Origin: Codonopsis lanceolata
Lineage: Eukaryota > Streptophyta > Magnoliopsida > Asterales > Campanulaceae
DNA: 64,000 nt
Direction: 5' to 3'
NCBI GenBank assembly: GCA_013146195.2
Contig: CM028378.1
Span: forward strand, 12,004,828-12,068,827
Part shown: one piece after another, positions 35,057-47,775 of the stretch
Layout of the letters: the number at the start of each line of letters is the position of its first letter
How positions within the stretch are numbered: position 1 is the first letter of the stretch
The notes under the pieces: generated by a model
What the model saw: the letters and a program-made list of their open reading frames with translations, nothing else
Database searches by the model: none
What the model was told of the DNA's origin: nothing
Translations under genes and position numbers: made by a program

Positions 35057-35313
35057 CTCCTTCCGTTCTTTAATAATCGTTTTGGTTGATTTGGCACACA
35101 GTTTAAGAAAAAATAATTGACTTGATTATTTATATTGGTTTAATGTTTAGTTTCCTCTAAAGCCCATGTGTATGTGGCCCATAATTAAAGTAGAATGAAA
35201 AAGTAAGGGTAAAGTGGTAAAAATGATGTTCTAAAAAAATAAGTTTCAAACTGGACAATTATTTTGGAATGGATAAAAAAGGAAGGAGGACGATAATTTA
35301 GGGACGGAGGGGG
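35057..35313. mobile_element. Stowaway-type MITE
   Basis: Left end CTCCTTCCGTTCTTTAATAATCG, right end the complement of CCCCCTCCGTCCCTAAATTATCG, with TA on both sides (35055-35056, 35314-35315). It lies upstream of the DUF642 gene. Confidence 0.85.
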
Positions 35314-35623
35314 TAATTTTTCGCCAAAATTTGTAGTCCTAAAATAGTAACTCATATTTATAACAAACATTTAATGAATCCTATAATTAAATAATACAAA
35401 TTCAAATACTTATAACTCCTTGAAACTAGAGCTTAAGAACTAAAACCACTGCATTAATTGTTTTGTTATCAAAACACAACCTTTTATGCATAGAACCGTT
35501 AGTTTTCTATTGTTACCAAATAAACTTCAGAAAAATCATGGATGACCTTGCGTAAAAAATTTCACTGAACTGAATCACAAATACTCACAATTAATTCTAA
35601 CTGAATGACTAATCTGTAAATAA

Positions 35624-35724
<101 letters not shown>

Positions 35725-36828
35725 CTTTTTGCCTACTTCATCAGATTGAAAGTTATTAAAACAAATACTTTCAACGAAATCACAAAAACTCACAACTCAT
35801 TATAACTAAATAAAATATGTGAATATTCTTTTGTCTATTTCATCGGATCAAAGTTTTTAAAAGAAATATTATGAACAAAATTACAAATACTAATTATTAA
35901 TATTAAATATATGACTGGCCAACAAAAATATATAGATTTGAAATTTTGTTGTCAATTTCATCATATTCAAAATTTAAAAAAACATCAAAAGTTCATCTAA
36001 AACACGAATGCACATGATTAATTATAAATGACTGACAGATCTAAAAAATATATCTATTTGAAATAAATAAAATTTAATAAATACTTCAAGTAACAAGAAC
36101 TATATAATGGTAAATAACAAAATGAAACAAACAATATTGAAACATGATTTTTCTTCTAACAAAGAGGAAATGTTTCGGCAATGCAAAGTTATCTCTTTTT
36201 TAAAAAATGAACCGATCATTTAATCATGAACGAATTGATTTGCGGTTGTGTTCGAAAAGTAGTCAGATTTACATCAAATAGTAGAATGCCCAAGTATTAT
36301 CACTTGGAAAGCTATCTTGATGATCCCCGTTCATAGAGTTCTATATTTTCGAGGATAGAGAATCCAGATATGGCTAATGGGTAAAGGGAGTAAAGAAAAA
36401 AAACTAAAATGAGAGTTGGTTCCATAAGTTGGGTTAATAGTTTGTTTTTTCTTCAGTGAGATGGCAAAGTTGCTGGAATAGATATCATGACAAGAAGTAA
36501 CGAGACTCAAGACAAGAGTTATATATATATATACACACACTCTCTAAAACGATGTCGTTTTATTATCTGTGAGTGGGGTGGAGTAACACATCCAAGAGAT
36601 TAAATTTGTCTTTTTAATTATTATTGATTATTGATATTGAAATGAGCCATAAACCGGCTTAAATCATTACAAATAGAATTATTTGAGTCAATTTTCAATC
36701 GTTCATTGTCAATTAAATTTGTTTAGAGTAAGTTTTGTCATTCAATTAATATGTGCCGGGTTATGAACACGTCAGACTCATTTATATTTTGAGTCTTTTA
36801 AAGGTTTGAATAAAATAAAGTAAAAATT

Positions 36829-37160
36829 GGATCGGTCTCTTTTGACAGATATTCAACTGCTGTCCACTATGTTTTTTTAACCGGAAAAAAATATTTTTGA
36901 TGTGAAAGGATGAGTATACCTTTATGAATCGGACACGCTTACGATAAGCATCCATTCATACATTTCAATGCATGATTCAAAATTGTGTAATTGACATTCT
37001 CATTTCATAGCAGTATATCGCGATTGTAAATCAATACCTCGCGTTCAAATTGGTCTATTTCCAATTCATAGTGATGCATCGTGATTCTAAATTGATGCAT
37101 CGTGAATCCAAATCGACGTATCGTAACTGAAAATCGATGCACCGTGATACACATTTTTTG
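36829..37160. mobile_element. Remnant of the CGATGCA-array TIR family
   Basis: Begins with TTGGATCGGTCTCTTTTGACAG, resembling the CCGGTCCCTTT ends in the 60-62 kb cluster. It then carries repeated GATGCATCGTGA-type cores (37070-37150). A right end is not clear. Confidence 0.45.
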
Positions 37161-38536
37161 TATTTTCATTTTAATTATTTATTTAATTTTCATAAACTGC
37201 AATTATTCCAATTTATTTATTTTATTATTATTAATCAATTAACACATATATTTCTTTATTTTCATAATAATTTTTAATCAAATGAATCAAATGATATTTT
37301 GTTATTCATTGAAATAATTTCTTTTAGTTTTGTTTTTCGTTTTTATTTTACTTGATTATAATTTAAATGAGTATAATTTAATTAAAAAATATATATGTCT
37401 GTACGTTTAACGTATGAGTATAAAACTAATTTATGTATATAAAAGGAGGGTGGTCTATATAATGAAAATTTTCCGCTAAAAGTGACTTTTCAAATTTAGA
37501 AATATTTATAATTTGTATATTTGTCATATATTTTTTAGAAATTAAAATGAAAATCAATTAATGAAGTTCACAACAACTCTTCAGATTCAAATGACTTTAC
37601 AAATATCTTTATTGCATTTATTATAAACAAATTATATAATATTTAATATAGTTCAATATGATTTAAGAAATGACAAAAAAACACAATATCAAAATAATAT
37701 CAAATATTGAATAATATATTCTATATCCGATTTCACATTATTTTTTTAATTATATGTATTTTTTGCATTTATAGTTGACATATTGGCTTCTAAATCTTCA
37801 CCACATTAATAAAAACTCCCACAAATAAGATTAAATGATGAAACAATCAATTTAATATAAATTATTTGCCAGTATTATTAATAATAGTCTCGACAAATAA
37901 TTACAATGAAGTATAATTATTCAAATGAGTTTAAAACCATAAATCAAAGTAATATAGTTACTTCCCATCACTAATGAATTAGTTAATGGTTTACTAAATA
38001 AATATTTTTGGTAAACGTCCAAAATAATGATAATATTTTTTTTCTGTTTAGTAAAAAAGAATTACATTAAAAGACTTACTAAATAATTTATTGTTCAGCA
38101 TAGAATATTATCATTACCTCATGAAATTTTTAATATTTTAACTAACTTTATTTAAAAGTTATTTCATCGATGTAATAAGAAATATAAAAGATGGATGTCA
38201 GATAAATTTGTTAATAGACAAAGACAAATTAGTAAAAGAACACATGCATTAAATTAATATTTCTCTAAGGAGTATATAAAATGATTGTCAACCATAGTTA
38301 TTTACAACCATATGAAGTGTATAAACTAAATGCAATAAATATTTTGAAACAAATCATTTTGTTTAGATGTTTTGAAGCCTAATTTATGTGTAATATGAGT
38401 AGTTTTATGAAAATTTTAATTCTTCTTCATTCTTATAAATTTTAGATTCTTATAGTTCTAAAATTTAAAGATTTTTAGAACCAGTTTGTTGTTTGATGTG
38501 CTTAGGTATTTTTATTATTCTAAAAAAATGTTTTCT
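37161..38536. other. Very AT-rich intergenic DNA, no gene seen
   Basis: No protein-like frame. Around 38190-38260 (GACAAAGACAAATTAGTAA) it resembles 41485-41540 on the other side of the Athila-like insertion. Confidence 0.5.
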
Positions 38537-38991
38537 ATATTTGTTGATGCTAAAAACGCACACGGGCAAGATTACCCGGTCAAACAAGTAATAAAGTGAA
38601 TAAGTAGAGTGTCGAACCCACGAGGAAGCAATTTAATTGTTATTGATGAATACAAAGCACGTTGTAATTTTAATTATATTTAGACGATCGATTTTGCGTG
38701 AATTAACTAATTAACTAAACTAAAACAAGAAATTAAATAAAGCAATATTAAAATGAGATTGACTTCAATGAGAGAGGATCTAGGGTTTTAACTTTAAATT
38801 GGCTCTTCCGTTGTGATTTAATAAGGGATTGCTATTAAAACCATTCTATTTTTTTGGAAGTCGGGGATTAAAAATCACCGTTAAGGGCTTTCGTTTTGTA
38901 TAACGGTGCTAATTAACGATATAAATTCACGGGCTTTCGCTACGTATGAAATTATCCAATCAATCGTTTCCAAATACAAATTAAACTCCAA

Positions 38992-39337
38992 TTGACTATC
39001 CTAAAGAGGATTAATAGCATTGACTAACTCAATTCAAGGACAACTATGTTGTATTTTCCAAAATTACAAAATCATTCTCAATGATTAAGCAATTTTTAAA
39101 ATCATGTAATGGGTGATCAAATCAATACAAGCATTAAGAACACAACATAATACCCAAATAATTAGTGAATATCAATTAATAACAACATCCCAAATTAAAG
39201 TCACAACATCCAAACCAATTTATATATCAAAACCCTAGGCAATTAATTTAGTTCATAATGCAAGGAAAGTAAATCAAATCTTTAATAAAAAATGTTTGTC
39301 ATTAAATAAAAATAGAGAATAGAGTGTACAATACTTT
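38992..39337 (-). repeat. Direct repeat block, left copy
   Basis: Matches 40191-40536 at most positions. It starts TTGACTATCCTAAAGAGGATT and ends GTACAATACTTTT. Interpreted as the part of the LTR common to two truncated LTRs. Confidence 0.9.
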
Positions 39338-40190
39338 TGGGTTGAGGAGGAGGGTGGGTTTTGGTTGTTACTCCAAGAAAAGTTAGGGTGATTTTGCCAA
39401 CCCGGATTGTATGTGTTTAAATATGGGTTGTTTTGGGTTCGGTTGAAGTTGGACACAAATTGGATTGATTCCATTTTCAAATGGCAAACATCCGATATGT
39501 GAGGGCCTCCACAAAGCTCACATACTACACTTGGTTGAAGAATAGTAGCTTGCAAAGCTTTAGTGAGAGCCGCCACTTGAGCAGTTAAGCTAGCAACTTC
39601 CGTTGCGGATTCACGAACCATGGCAACACTCCTTTGAGCCCCTCTTTCATTCCCCCAAAAATGATTGTTCGAAACCATTTTTTCCAACAAAGCACACCCA
39701 TTATCCACATTATTTGTCATAAATGCTCCACCTGCGGCCGCATCAATAGAAGTTCTTGTTGATGTAAGCAAACCCTTATAGAATGTTTGCACTATCAACC
39801 ACCGAGGTAATCCATGATGTGAGCACTTCCTCAACATATCTTTGTATCTTTCCCAAGCTTCATACAAGGTCTCACCATCAAGTTGAAGAAAAGAAGTGAT
39901 GGCATTCCTCAATTGTACCGTCTTTGCCAGAGGATAGTATTTCTCTAAGAAAGCTTGCCTAAGCTCCCCCCAATTTGTGATATATCCCGGAATCAATGAG
40001 TTCAACCACACTTTCGCTTTATCCCTAAGGGAGAAAGGAAACAAGTGAAGGCGTATGGCTTCACTCGACACTCCATTCATCTTGAAAGTGTCACAAATCT
40101 CCATAAAGTTCATGATATGATCATGGACATCCTCGGTCACCAATCCCCCAAATTGGACTTTCCCTTGGATTAGAGAGATGAGAGATGACT
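39338..40190 (-). pseudogene. gag: Athila-type gag fragment
   Basis: On the minus strand a continuous frame of about 280 residues shows the Retrotrans_gag core: FGGLVTEDVHDHIMNFMEI, AIRLHLFPFSLRDKAKVWLN, LEKYYPLAKT, ETLYEAWERYKD and GLPRWLIVQTFYKGL. A CxxCGGxHxxxxC knuckle (CELCGGPHISDVC) follows. The start of the protein and everything after the Asn/Ser-rich tail are missing, and the open frame continues into the flanking repeat at both ends. Capsid-forming function is family knowledge. Confidence 0.9.
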
Positions 40191-40536
40191 TGACTATCCT
40201 AAAGAGGATTAATAACATTGACTAATCCAACTCAAGGACAACTATGTTGTATTTTCCAAAATTACAAAATTATTTTCATGCATTAAGCAATTTTTAAAAT
40301 CATGTAATGGGTGATCAAATCAATACAAACATTAAGAACACAACATAATACCTAAAAAATTAGTGAATGGCAATTAATAGCAACATCCCAAAATAAAATC
40401 ACAACATCCAAACCAATTTATATATCAAAACCCTAAGCAATTAATTTAGTTCATAATGTTAGGAAAGTAAATCAAATCTTCAATAAAAAAATATTGTCAT
40501 TAAATAAAAATAGAGAGTAGAGCGTACAATACTTTT
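40191..40536 (-). repeat. Direct repeat block, right copy
   Basis: See the copy at 38992-39337. The sequence beyond it (40537-41361) is non-coding and represents the rest of the right LTR. Confidence 0.9.
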
Positions 40537-41366
40537 CACTTGAGGAAGTAATGAAATCCTAGCCTTGGCTTGAACAACAATGGAAGTGGAAGGAAAATGG
40601 GAAAATGGCGGCTGGATTTTTTGTGTTGTTGCTCTCAGTTCCTTCTTTTTGTTCCAGCCTTGTCCGAAATTCATAGATCCCTCCTAAACCCTTTTAACAA
40701 TTGCTGGGGTAATCAAACTAGCCAAGGAGGGGGGAAATTTAGGAAAAACAATGGAGGTTTGAGGGCAAAAAGGGGAAGAAAAAGATAGGAAAAGAGGCTG
40801 GGTCACGGCTTGGAGGGTGGGTCTCCAGGTGAAGGCACGTGAGCTGCTCCAGGGGTAAATGGGCAAGGCTGAGAGAGGAAAGTTGGCCGGATAGATGGCA
40901 GATGGGCTGGATGGGCCGCGGGTCAGGAGCTGGATCCATGGAGAACACGCGGGTCAGGCCTTGATGAAGCGGGTGACGTGACGGCTTCTGGGAGCGACAA
41001 CACATTAATGAAGCTTCTGCCGGTTGTCAGCGCTACCCTCTAGGTTTTTGAAATGTCTCCGGTGTCCTTGGCTTCTTCAATGAGGCTGCCGAAGACCCTT
41101 TGCTCCCAGGCTTCGTGATTAAGTCCTCCGTTAGCCTGCTGTGTTTTGAAATACTTGACGGACTTTAACGGCAAGTATCAAAACTTAACATTGAAGCCCG
41201 AAATTGCCTCGATTTGCACGTATTGAGCTATAAAACCTTGAATATATTTGAGATACCTATATGGAACACAAAATACATAAAAATCGTATTTCAAATGTAA
41301 TTAATCATCAATAAAAGTCCGAAAAAATAATGAAAATAAAAGGAAAATTATAAGCTTATCAATATT

Positions 41367-42597
41367 TTATAACAAGTTTATATATCAATAATATCAATAA
41401 ATTATATAACAGTCAGATTTCAAATAATTTACTCCGTACAACAGTAATATAAACATACATAATTATTACATATTATTAAATTTATGGACAATTTCATATA
41501 AATTAGTAAACAGAAAAGACAAATTAGTAACTGAGTATCTACAATAAATTTACTTTTAACATTTACTTGCCACCGATAATGGTAATAGTCCAAAAAACAA
41601 TTATTGTATAAAGTATCAGCATATGCACTACTCCTATTGTCATTCAAATATTTTGTGTTTAACCGTCGAATACTTATAAAAATTCAAGTAATTTTATATG
41701 TAAAATCTATCGATCGGACATAGGCTAATGTTAGATTGAACAAATAATTGACAAATTTATAAGAAAATAAATATATATCTGATCCAAGGGGTGGGAGAGA
41801 TTGACAAGACTAGGGGCCACACTTACCTATCAAAAAATAGATAAATAAATAAATATATAAGATTTTTTCTACTCTATTTTAATCAAATCTGAAGCTAAAA
41901 AATAAATTTCTTAATATATTTGTCTAGCCTATATGTTTAAAAATTCATGTCTAATATATGTAAAAAAAAAACCTAAATTAACAAATAAAAATCTTAGTAT
42001 ATTTGTATTGCCTACATGTTTAAAAATTCAGGTCTAATATTTACAAAAAACTTTAACCTATTAAAGTTAGTTTACAAAAAGATATATATTTATTCAACTT
42101 AATTGGTAATATGCCAAGGTTAATTTGAACTTTAATTTTACAAATATTTAAGAAAATATACAAATCTAGGATGTTTTTCTCTATTTTCATCAGATCTTAA
42201 AAGTGCATAACTGATGTTTATTTTTCTATTTTTGTCAAAAATAAATTTATAAAACAAATGTCCAACATAAAAAGTTTGGATCCAATTTTTTTTTATCCAT
42301 TTTGAAAAACAAATTGCAAAAAAAATCATATGCTTAAAGATGCATATTGATATGTACTTGGATATAATTAATTAACTATAAGATATATATATATTTTCCA
42401 TACTTAGTTAAATTAAACTCAATTTTTTTAAATAATAATTGAAATTCAAATTTGTATCATACAAATTTCTCTCAAAATTTTATTTTAAAAAAATATAAAG
42501 GAAATCTAAAAAACATAATTGTGAAATGGTTTGAAGGTATTAAATGTTAGGGTTTATTGGGAAATAATGTGGCTACATATTCGGAAAAAATGAAGGG
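41367..42597. other. AT-rich intergenic DNA, no gene seen
   Basis: No protein-like frame. A loose ~100-bp direct repeat occurs around 41925-42060 (TTTAAAAATTCATGTCTAAT versus TTTAAAAATTCAGGTCTAAT). Confidence 0.5.
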
Positions 42598-43572
42598 GAC
42601 TTAGGGAAATATCAAAATTTACAATTAAAACTCTAGAGTTTAAAAATGGCCACAAGGCTTTCTTCCCCAATTTTTTGGCAAATCCAGCATCATCCCGACT
42701 TTAGGATTTATGCAATTTCTCAAAATCTTAAATTGAAGAGATTCGATTTAAGCATGAGAACTCAGCAGAGGCAACAATTGATATCACACAAATTTCACCA
42801 TTTAGAATGAAACTCAAGCAAACATAGTTCAGTATTGGAACTAAGCAAGGTCCAATTATTCCGTGCCCACAAACACTACAAAGCATCATAGAATTACACT
42901 CTAATTCACAGTTTGTTACGCAGCGACCGTGATTCCATCCCGTTCAATTTAAAGAAAAAAAAAGAGTGAAATATAAAGAACATTATTGCATAGAAAATGA
43001 GGAGTATGAGAGCTTACACCACGGAAGGCCGAGAGATCCAAAGTCCGATTCGAGGCCGTCCAAACCAAAGGATCGAGTACGAGAGAGACGATCGAAAGAG
43101 GAGACTGAAGAGACGCAAACCAAATTTCAAGAGCAAATGAAGACGGAAAAGATTACGACGAGAATGAAGGCTAGAACTATAAAGGGCCAGAGGTAACCGG
43201 TCCGGGTCAATAAGTTGGTTGCCCTCATTGCCGTGGAGATGTGCTTCCTGGTTTTGGATTCGTCGTCATCGTCTCTTTCCTCACTAAACCGCGTACCCTT
43301 GCGCGCAAATAGCACTCTTTCTAACATGTTCTCTGGTAGACTGGACTGTGGAGTGTTCGGTTTTGGGTTTTAATCAAATCGACTTCGATTTTACTGTCGC
43401 TTAGCCAGTCTTTTGATGATTGTTGGTATAATAAAAATCGAGATGATGCATAAATCCTAAAAGGGTTTTAATAAATATCGGGATGATGTTGGGTTTTCCA
43501 AAAAAATGGGGAAGAAGGCCTTGTGGCCATTTTTTAAACTCTAGGGTTTCAATTATAAATTTTGATATAAGT
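42598..43572. mobile_element. ~1-kb TIR element (Mutator-like) with a captured segment
   Basis: The left arm (42598-42720) and right arm (about 43440-43572) are inverted copies sharing ATATCAAAATTTA, CTCTAGAGTTTAAAAA/TGGCCACAAGGC, TTCTTCCCC and CATCATCCCGA. The interior is GC-richer and gene-like (42950-43330), unlike the AT-rich arms, as in Pack-MULEs. I could not define a target duplication. Confidence 0.7.
43127..43327 (-). CDS. 66-residue frame with one membrane segment inside TIR element
   Basis: The frame starts MLERVLFARKGTRFSEERDD, has an Arg-rich middle and ends with a hydrophobic helix (YLWPFIVLAFILVVIFSVFI) and CS-stop. It looks like the start of a type II membrane protein (for example a Golgi glycosyltransferase) truncated by a stop, but I recognise no family. 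Upstream is a plain leader. It may be the 5' part of a captured host gene; expression is unknown. Confidence 0.3.
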   Translation of the reverse strand: MLERVLFARKGTRFSEERDDDDESKTRKHISTAMRATNLLTRTGYLWPFIVLAFILVVIFSVFICS

Positions 43573-44274
43573 TAAATTTGAAAAAAAATTTATTTTAGTC
43601 CTTACTAAATGCACATAGGCAATTTAACGGTATTTCGTTAACGACATTTATCAAAAGGGCTGACGTTGAAAAAATTTAATACTCAAAGGATCCAGATTTG
43701 ACAAAAAAATATTAAGGGAGTAAAACTGTGAGAGGCTTATAGTCAAGAGACCATTTCTACCTTTCGCCCTTAATTATTTATATTCTTTTACATTTTAGTG
43801 TTGAAGGGTCTACCTAGTTTTGTGTTCTTAGAAGATTCCGAAATGAATTACGTACCAGATGCAACGACCCATGTAAAGTTTTTCTCATTGCAAAGAGAAA
43901 AAAATTGGTACGTTATCTTTTTTTCTTGAAATCTTTGTAACTGCTAAACACACACACACGCACCAACATGTTTATGTGTCAACCACGGCCAACTTGATGT
44001 TGTTGCTTTAGTTGCCTACACTGGTTGCCATGTTTAATGGTTTTAAAATGATTGTATGAATTAAGCTTGGCCGGCTAGAAAAAAAGAATTTCCTTAAAAT
44101 TGGATAATTTAATTTTAATCAAATGATATTTGGTTATTAATTGAAGTAATATGTTATTTTTTTAATGTTTTTTTTTGTATTCGTTTTAATTGATTTGAAT
44201 TTAATTGTAAAAGATATGTGTTGTGCATTTAACGCACATGAGTAAAGCTAGTTGTCATATGTGTGCTTGTATTT
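43573..44274. other. Intergenic, no gene seen
   Basis: Contains a short (CA)n run (43949-43960) and AT-rich sequence only. Confidence 0.5.
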
Positions 44275-44443
44275 GGCTTCAAATCATTTATCTCACTCTC
44301 TGTCACATCTCCTGTCCCATTGAATCTCATTCATACACATTTACTTATAAAAAGAAGACTGACTAAAATAACAAGGAAAATATACGGCCGAGATTCAATG
44401 GGACATGGAATGTGACAGAGAGTGTGATAGACGATTTGGAGCC
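44275..44443. mobile_element. 169-bp foldback MITE with perfect 9-bp target duplication
   Basis: CTTGTATTT occurs at 44266-44274 and again at 44444-44452, abutting both ends. The arms (GGCTTCAAATC ... CATTGAATCTC) are inverted over ~55 bp. A 9-bp duplication points to the Mutator superfamily. Confidence 0.88.
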
Positions 44444-44452
44444 CTTGTATTT

Positions 44453-45530
44453 TGCTATGTTATTAATTGCTTCAATTTTTAACCAAAACATTTTAGAGTA
44501 CAAAACATTTAGAATTAAATTTTAAAACAATTCACTTAAAGTGTGTGTTTTTCTTACTTAGATGAAAATTAGAATATTATTAGCATAACTTAGTTGTATA
44601 TATGTTAGCAAATTAATGCTTTAAACATCAACTAACCTAATTTTCTCAAAAATTACACGCACAAAAACCACCCCCAAAGAATGAGGGTGTATTCTTTGAG
44701 ATAATTATAGAAAATAATACTCGGTGCTAAACATTTAAGTTTATGAATCTCTCCTTTTTTTCCATTTTCTTTTTTTTTATGATAAGCACTATGAATATTA
44801 TGTTTAATAATTTTTGAAGAAAATCAAGCTAAGATTGAGTATCATTTCAATTTTCAAGTTAGAGCATGTACAATGGTGGTTTTTCCCCAAATCTAACCTA
44901 AATCTTTTCATCCAATGGAGAATTTAAAAAATCATCCCCAAATCAACCAATGGTTTTAACCAAAAAAAAAAAAAATCATCCCTTGAACCCCAAAGTCTCC
45001 AAATCCTAGATCTCTTTTCCAAGTGTCATCATTTGAGTGGATAACATTTTATTTTCTTCCATTATCTTTCTTGACAAATTTTTAACCAATTTTTTTTAAT
45101 TTTTTAATAATTTTTTTCCTGAATTAAGGTACATATTTTTATCTATAATTAAAGACTTTGTTTGTTTCATTTGGATATTAGAAAAAATTTCTATGATTTT
45201 TTTAAGTTTCTAATCATTATTAATGGAGATAAAAATGATGGAGTTATAAATGTATTAGATTTTATGTCACCGTTGAAAAGATTTTTTGATTTTATATCAA
45301 ATTATGAAACAAGCTTTCAAAATTCAAGTTTGTCGCTCCACTCGGCTCCTTTTCACCACTGCGGCACTGCCTAATCCAACTGACATTTATAGCCTGTTTT
45401 ACAAAGCAGCTGGAGGTTTAGCTTACGTTGACGGATCAAAGTCAAACAATGATAAATAAAAAGGAGAAAATGCAGTAATTCTCGGGATTTGTTCTAATAA
45501 TTGGCTGTTTAATTAATAGCATAATTAATA
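44453..45530. other. Intergenic with degenerate MITE sequence
   Basis: No gene seen. GAGCATGTACAATGGTGG at 44867 is a typical MITE end, but its partner is unclear. ATTAAAGACTTTGTTTG..TTTGGATAT near 45148 is complementary to a stretch near 52780. Confidence 0.4.
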
Positions 45531-45761
45531 CTCTCTTTTTTCGTTAGTCCCAAAATAATTATTTTATTTGAATTTTTTTTAGAACAACACTTTTTCAACT
45601 TTATCCTTATTTTTTCATCCTATTCCAGATACACATGTGTTTTAAAGTAAACTATATATCAAACTAATATTAATAATTATCCTACATACACATGTGTTTT
45701 CAACTTTACCCTTAAACCGTGTGCGAAGTCCACCATTATGATAATTTAGAGACGGAGGGAG
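45531..45761. mobile_element. Stowaway-type MITE
   Basis: Ends CTCTCTTTTTTCGTTAGTCCC and the complement of CTCCCTCCGTCTCTAAATTATC, with TA at 45529-45530 and 45762-45763. Confidence 0.8.
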
Positions 45762-45839
45762 TAGAAGATGGAAATATAAATACTAAATCTGTCCTAAAAT
45801 AACCAATGTTTTAGAAGAAAAAAATTTGTCCCAAAATAA

Positions 45840-45843
<4 letters not shown>

Positions 45844-45892
<49 letters not shown>
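45844..45892. repeat. (TA)n microsatellite, ~49 bp
   Basis: Perfect TA repeats. Confidence 0.97.
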
Positions 45893-45896
<4 letters not shown>

Positions 45897-45993
45897 TGGT
45901 AAGTAGGTCGTGACACCTTACCACATTTTAATAAATCTTTATTGTAAATCATCAATGTAAAGACTTTAAAAACTTTTGGTTTTCTAATCATTA

Positions 45994-46670
45994 AGTCTCC
46001 GTTTGTTTCACAGAAAATGATTTCCGGAAAATAATTTCTAGAAAATGAAAACATTTTGTTTTCAGGTGTTTGGTAAATCTTTTGAAAATATGCCGAAAAA
46101 CATTTTCGGGTGTTTGGCAAACGTACGAAAAATGCTACGGAAAACAATATATGAATAAATACAAAAATATATTCTAATATTAATACTCATATTGAATATA
46201 AGATAGTGTTGAGATTTAAGTAATTTTCCATTGATAATCTCAATTTATCATTAGTCGTGTCAAATCAATAAGGTTCATCTTTTTCAATCTTAAAAATACA
46301 AATAAAAAAAATAACAATTGATATGAAAAAAAAAACGTTTTAAAAAAGAAAATGAACAATATTTGAGATGTCCCTAAATAATATAGTTGATACTAATTTT
46401 AGGACGTAGTGAGTATTTATTAAAATTATAATTTATAAATAGTGTGTACAAACTCCATTTATATTTCTAAATATATTTATTTGTTGAGTGAATGTGTACT
46501 TGTGGAAGGGGCGGAGAGGTGCTCGAAATTTTGGAAAATGACTTACGGAAAATGAATCCGTAAGTCATTTTCCGGAAAAGAAGGCTTTATTTTCCGTTGA
46601 CTCGGAAAAGCTTTTACGTTGACTACATTTTCCTAAGGTTACCAAACACCGGAAAATGAGGAAAACGTTT
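45994..46670. mobile_element. Truncated copy of the GTTTGTTTCACGGAAAA TIR family
   Basis: Shares its left end (CTCCGTTTGTTTCACAGAAAA) and most of its body with the element at 46843-47775. It stops within the right arm (CACCGGAAAATGAGGAAAACG) and lacks the outer right terminus. Confidence 0.7.
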
Positions 46671-46842
46671 AATTTTTTGTTCCAAAATAGATGTCACTTT
46701 GTAATTTTCAATGAATTTTTTCTCCCATTTTTTCCAATTCTACCCATATTTATTTACTCCGTAACTTGTGTTTGACTTTTTGGGTAAGAGTATTAAAATG
46801 CATCTCATCAATATTTGGAGTAGAGTAAATAAGGGCAATTTA

Positions 46843-47775
46843 GGCTTCGTTTGTTTCACGGAAAATCATTTTCGGAAAATGATTTCTGGAAAATGATTTC
46901 GGAAAATCAAAAAATTTCCTTTTCATGTGTTTGGTAAATCTTTTGAAAATATGTCTTAAAACATTTACAGGTGTTTGGCAAACACACGGAAAATATTACG
47001 AAAAACAATATATGAATAAATACAAAAATAAAAATAGAAAATAAACAATGTTTAGGATGTCCCTAGAAAATCAATAAGGACCATCTTTTTTTAATCTCAC
47101 AATTACAAATAATTTTTTTGATAATTGATTTGAAAAAAAAACATTTTTAAATAGAAAATAAACAATGTTTAGGATGTCCCTAGAAAATTTTACGAAAAAT
47201 TATATATGAATAAATAAAAAAATATATATTCTAATATTAATGCACATATTGAATATAAAATAGTGTTGAACTTTAAGTAATTTTTCTTTAGTAACCCTCA
47301 ATTTATCATTAGTGAGGTCAAATCAATGTCTATCTTTTTTCAATCTCACAATTACAAATAATTTTTTTGATAATTAATATGAAAAAACATTTTAAAATAG
47401 AAAATTGACAATGGTTAGGAAGTCCCTAAATAATATAGGTGACGCTAATTTTAGAACGTAGTAAGAATTTATTAAAATTATAATTTATAAATAGTATGCA
47501 CAAACTTTATTTATATTTCTAAACAATTTATTTGTTGAGTGAAATATTGTGTGTGTAAGTAAATATGTGCAATTGTGAAAGGGGGCGGAGGGTGCCCGAA
47601 CATTTGGAAAATGACTTACGGAAAATGAATCAGTAAGTCATTTTCGAAAAGAAGCCTTCATTTTCCGTTGACTTGGAAAACCTTTTACATTGACTGTATT
47701 TTTCTAAGGTTACCAAACACCGGAAAATAAGGAAAACGTTTTCCGGAAGTCATTTTCCGTGAAACAAACGGAGCC
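46843..47775. mobile_element. Tourist/PIF-like element with TTA target duplication
   Basis: The ends GGCTTCGTTTGTTTCACGG and the complement of GGCTCCGTTTGTTTCACGG are flanked by TTA (46840-46842, 47776-47778). The arms are rich in GGAAAATGA/TCATTTTCC. Internally AAACAATGTTTAGGATGTCC occurs twice (near 47042 and 47162), a local duplication. Confidence 0.8.

Larger units (their letters stand above)
38542..41361 (-). mobile_element. Athila-like Ty3/gypsy remnant: truncated LTR, gag, truncated LTR
   Basis: The outer ends are TGTTGATGC ... GCTTATCA. A perfect 5-bp target duplication ATATT abuts them (38537-38541 and 41362-41366), so this is one insertion. Inside, a gag fragment is flanked by direct copies of a 346-bp block (38992-39337 and 40191-40536). 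The simplest reading is two LTRs of ~1.6 kb, each truncated at its inner side by deletions, so that only the shared block appears twice. Primer-binding site, pol and most of gag are gone. Confidence 0.82.

Noticed and set aside
43127..43327. Calling the 66-residue frame a glycosyltransferase start
   Set aside because: Only a short Arg-rich tail and one hydrophobic helix are visible; no catalytic motif supports it.
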